Part shown: positions 13,745-21,795 of the stretch, one piece after another
Layout of the letters: each line of letters opens with the position of its first letter
How positions within the stretch are numbered: the first letter of the stretch is position 1
Assembly (NCBI GenBank): GCA_022562335.1
Contig: JADFPM010000007.1
Location: 1 to 27,102, forward strand
Reading direction: 5' to 3'
Source of the DNA: Chloroflexota bacterium
Lineage (GTDB): Bacteria > Chloroflexota > Dehalococcoidia > Lucifugimonadales > UBA3495
DNA length: 27,102 nucleotides
Position numbers and translations under genes: made by a program
Notes under the pieces: generated by a model
Seen by the model: only the letters and a program-made list of their open reading frames with translations
What the model was told of the DNA's origin: nothing
Databases searched by the model: none

Positions 13745-14818
13745 TTGGGGAAGATTAAGGTAGCAATCATCGGGGTTGGGAACTGTGCTTCCTCCTTTGT
13801 ACAGGGCATTCACCACTACGTTGAGTTGCCCGAGGACGAAGATGTCCCGGGAGTGATGCACACTACCATCGGTGAGTACCGCATCGAAGACATCGAGGTG
13901 GTTGCCGCCTTTGACATCGACGAAAACAAGGTCGGCCATGACCTATCCGAAGTCATATTCACCAAGCCCAACAACACGCTGAAGTTCGCCGACGTACCCC
14001 ACACCGGGGTGACGGTGGAACGGGGGATGACCCACGACGGCATCGGCAAATACGTGTCTCACCTGGTCAAGAAATCTCCCCATCCCACGGTCGACATATC
14101 GGGCATCCTCAAAGAGCGCGAAGTGGACGTGGTCATCAACTACCTGCCGGTGGGCAGCGAAATGGCCACCAAGTGGTATGTCGAGCAGATCCTAGACGCC
14201 CGCTGCGCCATGATCAACTGCATCCCCGTATTCATCGCCAAGGAAGAATACTGGCGCAACCGGTTTGAAGAGCGAGGCGTGCCCATCGTCGGCGACGACA
14301 TCAAGTCCCAATTGGGGGCAACCATAACCCACCGGGTCCTGACCCGTTTATTTGAAGACCGTGGCGTGAAGATCTTGAACACCTACCAGCTGAACTTTGG
14401 TGGAAACACCGACTTCCTGAATCTGCTGGAAAGGGAGAGGACGGTATCCAAGCGGATCTCGAAGACAGCGGCCGTGACCTCCCAGATGGACGATGAGATA
14501 GACCCGGACAATATCCACGTCGGGCCCAGCGACCACGTACCATGGCTGCAAGACCGCAAGTGGTGCCACATAAGGCTGGAAGGCGAATCATTCGGTGGCG
14601 CGCCCATAAACATGGAAGTCAAACTCGAAGTCTGGGACAGTCCCAACTCAGCTGGAGTGGTGGTCGACGCCGTCCGCTGCGCCAAGTTGGCCATGGACCG
14701 GAATATCAGCGGGGCCATTTTGGGCCCCAGCGCCTACTTTATGAAGTCTCCTCCCACGCAGTATACCGACGACGTGGCGCGGGACATGGTGGAAGCGTTC
14801 ATCGCCGGCGAGGGGTAG
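13745..14818 (+). CDS. ino1: Inositol-3-phosphate synthase (actinobacterial type)
   Basis: This 357-residue NAD-dependent enzyme converts glucose-6-phosphate to myo-inositol-3-phosphate. It closely follows the mycobacterial Ino1 pattern: VAIIGVGNCASSFVQG (NAD loop) at the N-terminus, VPGVMH, AAFDIDENKVG, LPVGSE, PVFIA, VPIVGDDIKSQLGAT, NFGGNTDFLN, ISKTAAVTS, HVGPSDHVPWL and LEVWDSPNSAGV near the end. TTG at 13745 is chosen because AAAAGGAG lies nine bases upstream. It leads a cluster with a PimA-like glycosyltransferase and a CDP-alcohol phosphatidyltransferase, so its product most likely feeds inositol phospholipid synthesis. Confidence 0.96.
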   Translation: MGKIKVAIIGVGNCASSFVQGIHHYVELPEDEDVPGVMHTTIGEYRIEDIEVVAAFDIDENKVGHDLSEVIFTKPNNTLKFADVPHTGVTVERGMTHDGIGKYVSHLVKKSPHPTVDISGILKEREVDVVINYLPVGSEMATKWYVEQILDARCAMINCIPVFIAKEEYWRNRFEERGVPIVGDDIKSQLGATITHRVLTRLFEDRGVKILNTYQLNFGGNTDFLNLLERERTVSKRISKTAAVTSQMDDEIDPDNIHVGPSDHVPWLQDRKWCHIRLEGESFGGAPINMEVKLEVWDSPNSAGVVVDAVRCAKLAMDRNISGAILGPSAYFMKSPPTQYTDDVARDMVEAFIAGEG

Positions 14819-14865
14819 ATAGGACCGGCGGCCGAATCAATGGTGGCTGGGACTGGAGGACCTCA

Positions 14866-16008
14866 TTGAAAATCGCGATGGTCTCGCCCTATGACTTCAC
14901 CTGGCCCGGCGGTGTGACGGCCCACGTCAGCCACCTGGCCCGGGAGTTGGGCCGCTCCGGCCATCAGGTCCACGTATTGGCTCCCCAGACACCTTCCCGT
15001 CAATGTGAAGACGCCGATAGATTCGTTCCCATGGGCCGGTCCGTGCCACTGCCCAGCGGCGGATCGATCGCCAGGGTGTCTCTTTCCTGGTGGCTCTACC
15101 CAAAGATCAGGGCCCTCCTGGAAAAAGAGGACTTCGACATCATCCACCTTCACGAACCCATGGCCCCCATTCTGCCCCTTTGTGTCCTGGAATTCTCCCA
15201 CGCGGTCAATGTGGGCACCTTTCACGCCTCCAATAACCACAGCCATCTTTACAAACTCAGCCACCCCATCACCAAACGGTGGCATCAGCGCCTCCACGGC
15301 GCCATCGCGGTATCCCCCGCCGCCCAACGTTATGTAAACAACACCTTTCCCCGCGAATATAAGATAATCCCCAACGGCATAGACCTGGACCACTTCACCA
15401 GCGACGCCGTCCCCTGGCCCCAGTACCGGGACGGCAAGACCAATATCCTTTTCGTGGGACGTCTGGAAAAGCGCAAGGGCCTGAAATACCTGTTGGAGGC
15501 CTACAGCAAACTGAAATGGGAAAATCCGGACATCAGATTGCTGGTGGTAGGCCCCGGCAACCCGGACAAAGACTCCCACCGGATATTGGGCGCGCAAAAT
15601 CTGCAGGACGTGGAATTCATCGGCCCCGTCTCCCAGACGGACCTGCCCCGGTACTACGCCTCAGCCGACATATTCTGCTCCCCGGCCACCGGTTCCGAAA
15701 GCTTCGGTATCGTGTTGCTGGAAGCCATGGCGGTGGGCAGGCCGGTGGTGGCATCCGACATCGAAGGCTACGCCAACATCATCTCCAACGATAAACAAGG
15801 GATATTGGTCCCTCCCAAAAACAGCGATGAACTGGCTGCCGCTCTGTCCCGGCTGGTCAAAGACCCGGCATTAAGGCGGCGCATGGGAGAAGAAGGGCGT
15901 CTGACGGTCGACCAATACCGTTGGGAAGAGGTGGCCCGCCAGGTGGAAGACTACTATTACCAGTGTTTGGATTCGGCGAATGGGCATTTTGGGGCGAGAG
16001 CGATTTAG
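14866..16008 (+). CDS. GT4 glycosyltransferase, PimA-like
   Basis: This 380-residue GT-B fold glycosyltransferase of family GT4 has an N-terminal KIAMVSPYDFTWPGGVTAHV, the donor-domain NILFVGRLEKRKGLKYLLEA and ESFGIVLLEAMAVGRPVVASDI with the EX7E motif. The overall pattern is that of PimA, which transfers mannose from GDP-mannose to phosphatidylinositol at the inner face of the membrane. Context supports this: ino1 is 47 bases upstream and a CDP-alcohol phosphatidyltransferase overlaps its 3' end by 29 bases. The start is TTG at 14866, six bases after GGAGG; the open frame continues upstream inside ino1 but that part is not glycosyltransferase-like. Sugar and acceptor are inferred. Confidence 0.88.
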   Translation: MKIAMVSPYDFTWPGGVTAHVSHLARELGRSGHQVHVLAPQTPSRQCEDADRFVPMGRSVPLPSGGSIARVSLSWWLYPKIRALLEKEDFDIIHLHEPMAPILPLCVLEFSHAVNVGTFHASNNHSHLYKLSHPITKRWHQRLHGAIAVSPAAQRYVNNTFPREYKIIPNGIDLDHFTSDAVPWPQYRDGKTNILFVGRLEKRKGLKYLLEAYSKLKWENPDIRLLVVGPGNPDKDSHRILGAQNLQDVEFIGPVSQTDLPRYYASADIFCSPATGSESFGIVLLEAMAVGRPVVASDIEGYANIISNDKQGILVPPKNSDELAAALSRLVKDPALRRRMGEEGRLTVDQYRWEEVARQVEDYYYQCLDSANGHFGARAI

Positions 16009-16591
16009 AGCCGTAGTGCTCCGCTACGTTGAACTGCCGGGCGCCCGTTTCCTTCTCGCGCTTAAGCTGACTCCCAACGCCATCACTCTCCTGGGCTTCG
16101 CGGTCTGCGCCGGGGCATCTTTCCTGGCCGGAGGCGGCTGGCTGCTGGCCAGCGGCATCGTGTTCTTGGCGGGAAGCGCCCTGGACCTGTTGGATGGCGC
16201 GATGGCCAGGTTGACCAACACCGTCCGCCCCTTCGGCGCCCTTTTGGACTCGGTGTTCGACCGGTTGGGTGAGGCGGCCTTATTTTTTGGCCTGGTGATC
16301 TACGGGCTGAGGGCCGATTTCACCGACGACTACCGCCTTTTCTTCGTAACCGTCATGCTGCTGGCCCTGATCTTCTCCCAAATGGTGAGTTACCTGAGGG
16401 CACGGGGCGAGGGACTGGGCGTTTTCACCCGCGCCGGGGTGATGACCCGCCCGGAAAGGGTGGTTTTACTGGGGATCGGTCTCATCAGCCAACAGATCGT
16501 CTGGTTTGCCCTGGTCATTGCGGTGGTGTCCTGCTTCACCTTGTTCCAACGAATGTTCACCATACGCAACGAGCTGAACAAGGGTGGCTAA
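15980..16591 (+). CDS. CDP-alcohol phosphatidyltransferase, probable PI(P) synthase
   Basis: This 203-residue integral membrane enzyme has about six hydrophobic segments. The full CDP-alcohol phosphotransferase motif is present and perfectly spaced: D69-x2-D72-G73-x2-A76-R77-x8-G86-x3-D90-x3-D94. It replaces CMP of a CDP-lipid with an alcohol phosphate. Because it overlaps a PimA-like gene and lies in a run headed by ino1, phosphatidylinositol-phosphate synthase is the best call. PgsA (glycerophosphate) is the main alternative, and sequence alone does not separate them here. The ATG lies inside the end of the glycosyltransferase gene, implying coupled translation. Confidence 0.88.
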   Translation: MGILGRERFRAVVLRYVELPGARFLLALKLTPNAITLLGFAVCAGASFLAGGGWLLASGIVFLAGSALDLLDGAMARLTNTVRPFGALLDSVFDRLGEAALFFGLVIYGLRADFTDDYRLFFVTVMLLALIFSQMVSYLRARGEGLGVFTRAGVMTRPERVVLLGIGLISQQIVWFALVIAVVSCFTLFQRMFTIRNELNKGG

Positions 16592-16738
16592 CAGCTGTGT
16601 TCCCGTGTACACTGAACCACGGTTTGGAATTTAGGCTCGGCAGGGCCGCGGCAGCCCACCGGCGACGCCCCCAAGCAGACGGCGCCGGCGCGCCGGGGCC
16701 CGTATTGATTGGCCGCGCCAACTTCTGGAGCCTGCCCC

Positions 16739-17458
16739 ATGGCACAGCAAACACTCATCACCGACCGGGATAAAGTCCAGTTGAAGCGGACTTTCCGCAA
16801 GGACTTGAAGGCGGATGTCGCCATAAAGTTTTTCACGCAGAGGCCGTCGGTGGTCACCGTCCCCGGCCGTGAGTGCCCCTACTGCCAGCAAACCCAGCAA
16901 CTCATGGATGAATTGGCCAGCCTGTCACCCAAGCTCCACGTGGACACCGTGGATTTTTACCAGGAGAGCCAGACCGCGCTGGACCATGGCATTTCCCGGA
17001 TTCCCGCCGTGGCGATCAGCGGGGCCGGCGCATCCCCCAGCGAATTTCGCGTCAAATTCTACGGCATCCCCATGGGATATGAACTGGCCACCCTGGTAGA
17101 GGACATCAAGACCATATCCCGGGGCGTCAGTCCCCTATCCACCGCGTCCCGGCGAAAGCTGCGGCAGGTCAACCAACCAGTCCATATCCAGATCTTCGTG
17201 ACCCCCGCGGACGCCGCCTGTCCCGTCCCGGCGCGTTTGGCCCACGCCATGGCCCTTGAATGTCCGAATATCTCCGCCGACGTGGTCGAGATCCAAGAAT
17301 TTCCCGCGTTGGCCCAAAACTACGGGATCAGATCGGTCCCCTTTACGGTGATCAACGAACACATCAGGTTTGGCGGTGCGGTCACCGAGTCACAATTGCT
17401 GGAAAAGGTCCTCCAGGCCGGCGTCCGTGGCGAGGGCAACGGCCCGTCCGGAGGTTGA
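16739..17458 (+). CDS. Two-domain glutaredoxin-like protein disulfide oxidoreductase
   Basis: This 239-residue protein has two thioredoxin-fold halves, as in the PDO family known from archaea and thermophilic bacteria. The first half has an intact ECPYC site (C46, C49) and a RIPA cis-proline. The second half has ACPVP where a CPxC would be expected, so only C161 remains, with SVPFT supplying the second cis-proline. It is therefore probably a one-site oxidoreductase with a monothiol second domain. The ATG at 16739 has GGAG eight bases upstream; the frame opens earlier without an SD. A GC-rich 147-base gap containing the palindrome CCGGCGCGCCGG (16685-16696) separates it from the lipid cluster. 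Confidence 0.85.
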   Translation: MAQQTLITDRDKVQLKRTFRKDLKADVAIKFFTQRPSVVTVPGRECPYCQQTQQLMDELASLSPKLHVDTVDFYQESQTALDHGISRIPAVAISGAGASPSEFRVKFYGIPMGYELATLVEDIKTISRGVSPLSTASRRKLRQVNQPVHIQIFVTPADAACPVPARLAHAMALECPNISADVVEIQEFPALAQNYGIRSVPFTVINEHIRFGGAVTESQLLEKVLQAGVRGEGNGPSGG

Positions 17459-17481
17459 TCTATACTCACGAGCCCCGATTT

Positions 17482-17490
17482 TGCTACAAA
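17482..17490 (+). promoter_or_regulatory. Extended -10 element upstream of ribH
   Basis: TGCTACAAA fits an extended -10, about 25 bases before the TTG start of ribH. No -35 at the ideal spacing is seen. It would allow ribH to be expressed apart from the preceding redox gene. Confidence 0.35.
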
Positions 17491-17512
17491 TTTCAATCCG
17501 GGAGATGGTGGT

Positions 17513-17995
17513 TTGCCCAAAGAAATAAAAGGAGACCTGAACGGGCAGGGACTGAAGGTGGCGGTGGTGGCGGCCCGTTTCAACGAGATCATCACGCGCC
17601 AGCTTTTGACCGGCGCCATCGACACCCTGACCCGCCACGGCGTGGGAGACCAGGACATCAGCGTGGTCTGGGTGCCTGGCTCCTTTGAACTGCCCCTGGT
17701 GGCCAAGACCCTGGCCCAAACGGGAAACTACGACGCCGTTATCTGTCTGGGGGCGGTGATCCGGGGCGAGACGGGCCATTACGAGATGGTGGCCAACCAG
17801 GCCGCCGGGGGGATCGCCTCGGTGAGCTTGGGTACCGGCGTTCCCACGATCTTTGGCGTGTTGACCACCGAAGACATGGAACAAGCCCTCAACCGCTCCG
17901 GCGGCAAAGCGGGGAACGTAGGCAGCAACGCCGCCGCAACGGCCGTGGAAACGGCCCGTCTGATCCAATCGATCAAAGCCGGCAAAGCTGGATAG
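17513..17995 (+). CDS. ribH: 6,7-dimethyl-8-ribityllumazine synthase
   Basis: This enzyme condenses 5-amino-6-ribitylaminouracil with dihydroxybutanone phosphate, the penultimate step of riboflavin synthesis. The 160-residue length is normal. Conserved segments are VAVVAARFNEIIT, VPGSFELPLVAK, CLGAVIRGETGHYE (the general-base histidine is in this part), GVLTTEDMEQA and RSGGKAGNVGSNAA. The start is TTG with GGAG eight bases upstream. No other rib genes are adjacent, so the pathway is dispersed; the flavin-type oxidoreductase immediately downstream is a plausible functional neighbour. Confidence 0.96.
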   Translation: MPKEIKGDLNGQGLKVAVVAARFNEIITRQLLTGAIDTLTRHGVGDQDISVVWVPGSFELPLVAKTLAQTGNYDAVICLGAVIRGETGHYEMVANQAAGGIASVSLGTGVPTIFGVLTTEDMEQALNRSGGKAGNVGSNAAATAVETARLIQSIKAGKAG

Positions 17996-18096
17996 CGGTA
18001 AGCACCCGGCCATATTTGATTGGGCAATGTCCGGTGTTTTCCGGTGCGGTCTGCCCCCGGATGTAACGGAGTCTTCCCAGATCAACGGAGTTTTCG

Positions 18097-18999
18097 ATGA
18101 AGTTTGGCGTGACCATCCCCAACAATTGGGGCATATCTGATCCCCAACAGGTCGTGGCATTTGGCCCGCTGGCCGAGGAGTTGGGTTACGACTCCGTCTG
18201 GGTGATGGACCACCTATTCAACACCGGCTACATCCAGGAGCGCCTGCAAGACAAGCCCTATTACCATCCTTTGGGTACGTTATCTTACCTGGCGGCGACC
18301 ACCAAAAAGGTCATTCTGGGTACCTCGGTGTTGGTGCTTCCCTATCACAATCCAGTGGAGTTGGCCAAATACACCGCCAGTCTGGACCAAATGTCGGGGG
18401 GACGCGTGACCTTGGGCATCGGTGTAGGAGCAATGACCGAGGAGTTCCAGGCCCTGGGCATCCCCATGCGTCAGAGGGCGTCACTGACCGATGAATGCAT
18501 CAACCTGATGCGGGAGTTATGGTCCAGCCCCAGCCCCAGCTATCACAGCCGCCGATGGGACTTTTCCGACCTTTATTTTTCCCCCAAACCGGTGCAGCAA
18601 CCCCACATACCCATCTGGGTGGGCGGTTCCAGCCCCGGCGCCCTGCGGCGGGCGGCAACCCTGGGCGACGGATGGCATCCGTCGGGCGTATCTCCGGAAG
18701 AATACAGCCTGGCCAAGCGGGAGATAGAAGATTTGGCGAAGGCCGCGGGCAGGGACCCCAGCCAACTGACTTGGTCCTTACGGGCGGAAGTCCAAGTCCA
18801 CGGCCGGCCTTCCAGCGGCCGTGCGGCCGGCCGGACCGCGTTCCCCGGCAACGATCCAGCAGGTATGGCGGCGGCGATAGAGGCCTACGGCAACGCCGGC
18901 GTCGAGCACGTGATCCTGGCCCTGAATTCCGGTGACGTTGATTCCATCAGGAGGGTGATGGAGAACGTGGCCAGCGAGGTCATTCCCCAGCTTCGCTAG
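18097..18999 (+). CDS. Luciferase-like F420/FMN-dependent oxidoreductase
   Basis: This 300-residue protein has the TIM-barrel pattern of the bacterial luciferase-like (LLM) superfamily: MKFGVTIPNN, ELGYDSVWVMDHLF, LSYLAATTKKVILGTSVLVLPYHNP, LDQMSGGRVTLGIGVG, HIPIWVGGSSPGALRRAATLGDGW and the C-terminal GNAGVEHVILAL. The length and the VWVMDH and PIWVGG segments fit the F420-dependent group, though FMN cannot be excluded. The substrate is unknown. GGAG lies six bases before the ATG. Its last 20 bases overlap the 3' end of the DUF4129 gene on the other strand. Such genes are multiplied in SAR202-type Chloroflexota, which agrees with the suggested lineage. Confidence 0.9.
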   Translation: MKFGVTIPNNWGISDPQQVVAFGPLAEELGYDSVWVMDHLFNTGYIQERLQDKPYYHPLGTLSYLAATTKKVILGTSVLVLPYHNPVELAKYTASLDQMSGGRVTLGIGVGAMTEEFQALGIPMRQRASLTDECINLMRELWSSPSPSYHSRRWDFSDLYFSPKPVQQPHIPIWVGGSSPGALRRAATLGDGWHPSGVSPEEYSLAKREIEDLAKAAGRDPSQLTWSLRAEVQVHGRPSSGRAAGRTAFPGNDPAGMAAAIEAYGNAGVEHVILALNSGDVDSIRRVMENVASEVIPQLR

Positions 19000-20455
19000 A
19001 CTCTCCATCTGAAGCACGGTCTGAAGCACGGTCCCCCTCGCCATCCGCCTTCTCACGGGCGCTCTCCTGCCGGGCCAGAAACGCCTTGATCTCCAGCCAG
19101 TCCCTACGCATGAAGTCGATCTCCTCTTGGCTTGCTTCCTGGTCGCCATAGTGGGCCCATTGGAAGCCATCGACTATCCCGTTGACCGCGGTGTCCGGCA
19201 TCAAATCCTTAAGGTCCCATTGGTGTTCCTTGGGGGTTTGCCACTCCCGCCTGGGCTGGCCAATGCCCTGGGCCAGTTCCAGCAGGCCATGATAAAACTC
19301 TCTGGGCGTGCCGGGTTCTCCACGGCCTTTGCCGGCCCTGCTCCCCAAGTTGGACAGGTTCCCCCACCATTCGGCCAGGAATGCGGAAAGATCATTGTTG
19401 GCCTTGCTCCAGCTAAAGATGGACTCACGGGTTTCTTCCACGTCCGACTGGGGATGCCACCCGCGCCGAAGCCGAAACATCCGGAACAACAACCAACCGG
19501 CCAACCCGGCGGCGGCCACGAACCCAAGCCCTTTGAGCAGGGTGCCCAAAATGGCTGGGAGTCCGCCGTCGCCGGTTTCCTCACGCATGGAATCATGGAA
19601 CTGTTGTATCTGCATCGCCGCCCGTTCCAACCCGCTGAGATCTCCGCCGCCAAACATGGACGAGATCCAGTTGAAAAAGGCCACCAGCAGCCCGGCTATG
19701 AACCCCAGTACCAGTAAGAGTGGCTTGATCGCCCATAGGCCCACGAAACCGATCATGCCCAGAGTCGAGCGGGTCACTTCATCCAACCCTCCCAACCCCA
19801 AAGCACTGGCCAGCAGGCCCAACAACATAACCGCGGCAACGCTGGCCCCTATAGGCAGCCACCAGTCCAGAGACATGGCCTGGGACTCCCCGAGTTCGGA
19901 TGTGAAACGGGCCAGGGCAAGACCGGACAGCCCCACTGTGAAAAATCCCATCACCAAAAACCCGTTGACGATGGTGTAGGGACTGATGCTGTCGAAAAGC
20001 ACTGCTACAAACAGCACGACGGTGCCCCGTTGGAAGGAGCTGCGCACCGTGTCCAAAGAGACCTCGTCATGGGATATGATCCCCGACCGCCACCACAGCG
20101 CCACCAGGAAACCGATGGACAACGCCAGGGTGAACGCTTGGCCGAAATCACCCCCTATGATGTCTCCCACCGGCGCCAGACCAAGGCCGGAGTTGAGGCT
20201 TGCCAGAAACAACAGGGAGAACACGCTGATCCCCAGGCCCAGATAGCCTCGGATATTGCCCGTGAAACGCACGGTTTGCACGTACATCGATAGCAAGAAC
20301 GCCCAGACCAAGGCCAGGAATACCAGCCAGAATGGTAAAACCGCCTCGGGCTGCTGCAGGCCGTTGCCAATCATCCCAAACAGCAGATATAAGCCGCAGG
20401 TCTCCAGGAACAGGGTGACCCCGGTGACCAAGCTAGTCCTCCAGATTTGGCTCAT
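18980..20455 (-). CDS. Polytopic membrane protein with C-terminal DUF4129 domain
   Basis: This 491-residue protein has roughly nine hydrophobic segments in the first 335 residues, then a soluble C-terminal region. A DUF4129-like pattern is visible near residues 390-450 (EFYHGLLELAQGIGQPRREWQTPKEHQW, then IVDGFQWAHYGDQEAS). In many bacteria DUF4129 is fused to, or encoded next to, a transglutaminase-like protein within MoxR-DUF58 loci; no transglutaminase domain is visible here. The extreme C-terminus is a charged, low-complexity tail that includes a RASD duplication from a 12-base tandem repeat in the DNA. The ATG overlaps the DUF58 stop as ATGA, so translation is coupled. Role unknown, likely cell-envelope or maturation of a secreted partner. 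Confidence 0.8.
   Translation of the reverse strand: MSQIWRTSLVTGVTLFLETCGLYLLFGMIGNGLQQPEAVLPFWLVFLALVWAFLLSMYVQTVRFTGNIRGYLGLGISVFSLLFLASLNSGLGLAPVGDIIGGDFGQAFTLALSIGFLVALWWRSGIISHDEVSLDTVRSSFQRGTVVLFVAVLFDSISPYTIVNGFLVMGFFTVGLSGLALARFTSELGESQAMSLDWWLPIGASVAAVMLLGLLASALGLGGLDEVTRSTLGMIGFVGLWAIKPLLLVLGFIAGLLVAFFNWISSMFGGGDLSGLERAAMQIQQFHDSMREETGDGGLPAILGTLLKGLGFVAAAGLAGWLLFRMFRLRRGWHPQSDVEETRESIFSWSKANNDLSAFLAEWWGNLSNLGSRAGKGRGEPGTPREFYHGLLELAQGIGQPRREWQTPKEHQWDLKDLMPDTAVNGIVDGFQWAHYGDQEASQEEIDFMRRDWLEIKAFLARQESAREKADGEGDRASDRASDGESSEAGE
19008..19031. repeat. 12-base perfect tandem duplication in the DUF4129 gene
   Basis: TCTGAAGCACGG occurs twice back to back (19008-19019 and 19020-19031). 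It is in frame on the minus strand and adds one extra RASD unit to the C-terminal tail. It looks like a recent slippage event in a tolerant region. Confidence 0.8.
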
Positions 20456-21765
20456 CCTCCTCCTCCTCCCGGGGTATTCCCTCGAATTTTCTCCAGCACG
20501 TTCCCAACGTCGCGCCCGTTTGCCCCAGCGCCGGCGTCCCCGTCTGCACCACCGTTGCCCGTGTCAGTGTCGCTGAGACGTAATGCCCGGCCCACCCGGA
20601 ACACTTCCACCCCCGCCAGATCCATTTCCGGGGACCCGTCTCCGGTGTACAAAACCAAAACCTGGTACCCGCGCTCCTTGATCTCGGCCACCTCCTGCAC
20701 CAGCGACCGGGTGACGATGGCAGTGATCAAAACCACCGTAGCGCCGACGGGAAGCGTGGTCCGCTCTCCCTTCAACACGTCTACTATAGACGTGACCGAA
20801 TACGGACCGGCCATAGCCAGGGCTTCCAACACCATGGTCAACTGGGTGGTTGCCGACCCCAGCGGAACGGTCAGCCATTTGCCTGAAAAGCTGGCCACCG
20901 CATTGCTGGCTAAACCAAAGCTATAGCCCAGACCGGAACAATAACTGGCCACCGATGCCGCCGCCGTCACGGTGCGTTCGAAAAATGCCAGGTTGCTGCC
21001 CTGCCAGCTATGTTCGCTGGTGGTGGCGTTCATGGCGATGAGCACTTTCAAGGAGACTACCGGTTCGAATACCTTGGTTTGAAGAGATTGATGGCGGGCG
21101 CTGGCCTTCCAATCGATGTGCTTCATGGGATCGGTGGGAAGATAATCCCGAAGCGCCAAGAACCGGCTCTGGTCTTGATAAAGCGGCCGCTTCCCCCGGG
21201 CGTCGCCCATGGGATTCTGTTCCGGGAAGATCAATTGATCCAGGTCAACCACCCGGGGATAAACCAAGACGTGGTCTAAAGCCGACAGGTGCACCTCGAC
21301 CGAGGTGAAGCCGAAGATGTCGCCGCTGCGCAGCCGCACCGGACCGATGCGATGATAACCCCTGGCAGCGCACTTCAAGGTGTATTTCCAAGACGCCTTT
21401 TGGTAGGGAAGCAGAGAGGTGGCGATGCTGTGTTGCCGGTTGACCTCGATCCCGGTCCCCTTGAGCTTCGCTCCGATAAGTTGCAACCCTTCGGGAAATG
21501 GGTCTTCCATATCCACCCAAATCAAAGGCAATACCTTGTCGTTGGACAGCGTTACCGTGTATTCGAGGGTGTCGCCGATAAATGCCCGGCTCTGGGAGAG
21601 TGTGCGGTAGTGGGTCACCCGGCGGAAGGCGTACTTCTCCCAAAGTTTGGCGGTGAGGGTCATGATGATGACCATGGAACCCAGCACCATCAACAACCCT
21701 TGGCTGGAGACCAGGCCTATCAACACCAGGATGGCGGCGACAAAAAACCAGAGTTCGTTGATCAT
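20452..21765 (-). CDS. DUF58 protein (MoxR-associated, VWA-like)
   Basis: This 437-residue protein has two N-terminal hydrophobic segments (residues about 5-40), then a beta-rich part containing the DUF58 core with FLALRDYLPTDPMKHIDWKASAR and a VWA-like C-terminal region (KVLIAMNATT, GATVVLITAIV). DUF58 proteins almost always accompany MoxR ATPases and are thought to act in chaperone-like assembly. The C-terminus is a Gly/Asp-rich tail ending in five GGA codons, which also form the SD of the next gene. MoxR lies 30 bases upstream on the same strand. Confidence 0.9.
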   Translation of the reverse strand: MINELWFFVAAILVLIGLVSSQGLLMVLGSMVIIMTLTAKLWEKYAFRRVTHYRTLSQSRAFIGDTLEYTVTLSNDKVLPLIWVDMEDPFPEGLQLIGAKLKGTGIEVNRQHSIATSLLPYQKASWKYTLKCAARGYHRIGPVRLRSGDIFGFTSVEVHLSALDHVLVYPRVVDLDQLIFPEQNPMGDARGKRPLYQDQSRFLALRDYLPTDPMKHIDWKASARHQSLQTKVFEPVVSLKVLIAMNATTSEHSWQGSNLAFFERTVTAAASVASYCSGLGYSFGLASNAVASFSGKWLTVPLGSATTQLTMVLEALAMAGPYSVTSIVDVLKGERTTLPVGATVVLITAIVTRSLVQEVAEIKERGYQVLVLYTGDGSPEMDLAGVEVFRVGRALRLSDTDTGNGGADGDAGAGANGRDVGNVLEKIRGNTPGGGGG

Positions 21766-21795
21766 TGCCTTATTCCCCGGTCCTGGCCGATGAGC

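Noticed and set aside
14863..15597. A 244-codon open frame on the minus strand inside the glycosyltransferase gene
   Set aside because: It mirrors the codon structure of a clear GT4 gene on the other strand, has no domain and no SD. The same holds for long antisense frames at 22027-22758, 22880-23572, 6556-7341, 878-1612 and 17390-18160.
18001..18040. Possible terminator after ribH (CACCCGG with CCGGTG then TTTT)
   Set aside because: The arms pair only with a bulge and the loop is over 20 bases, so the structure is not convincing.
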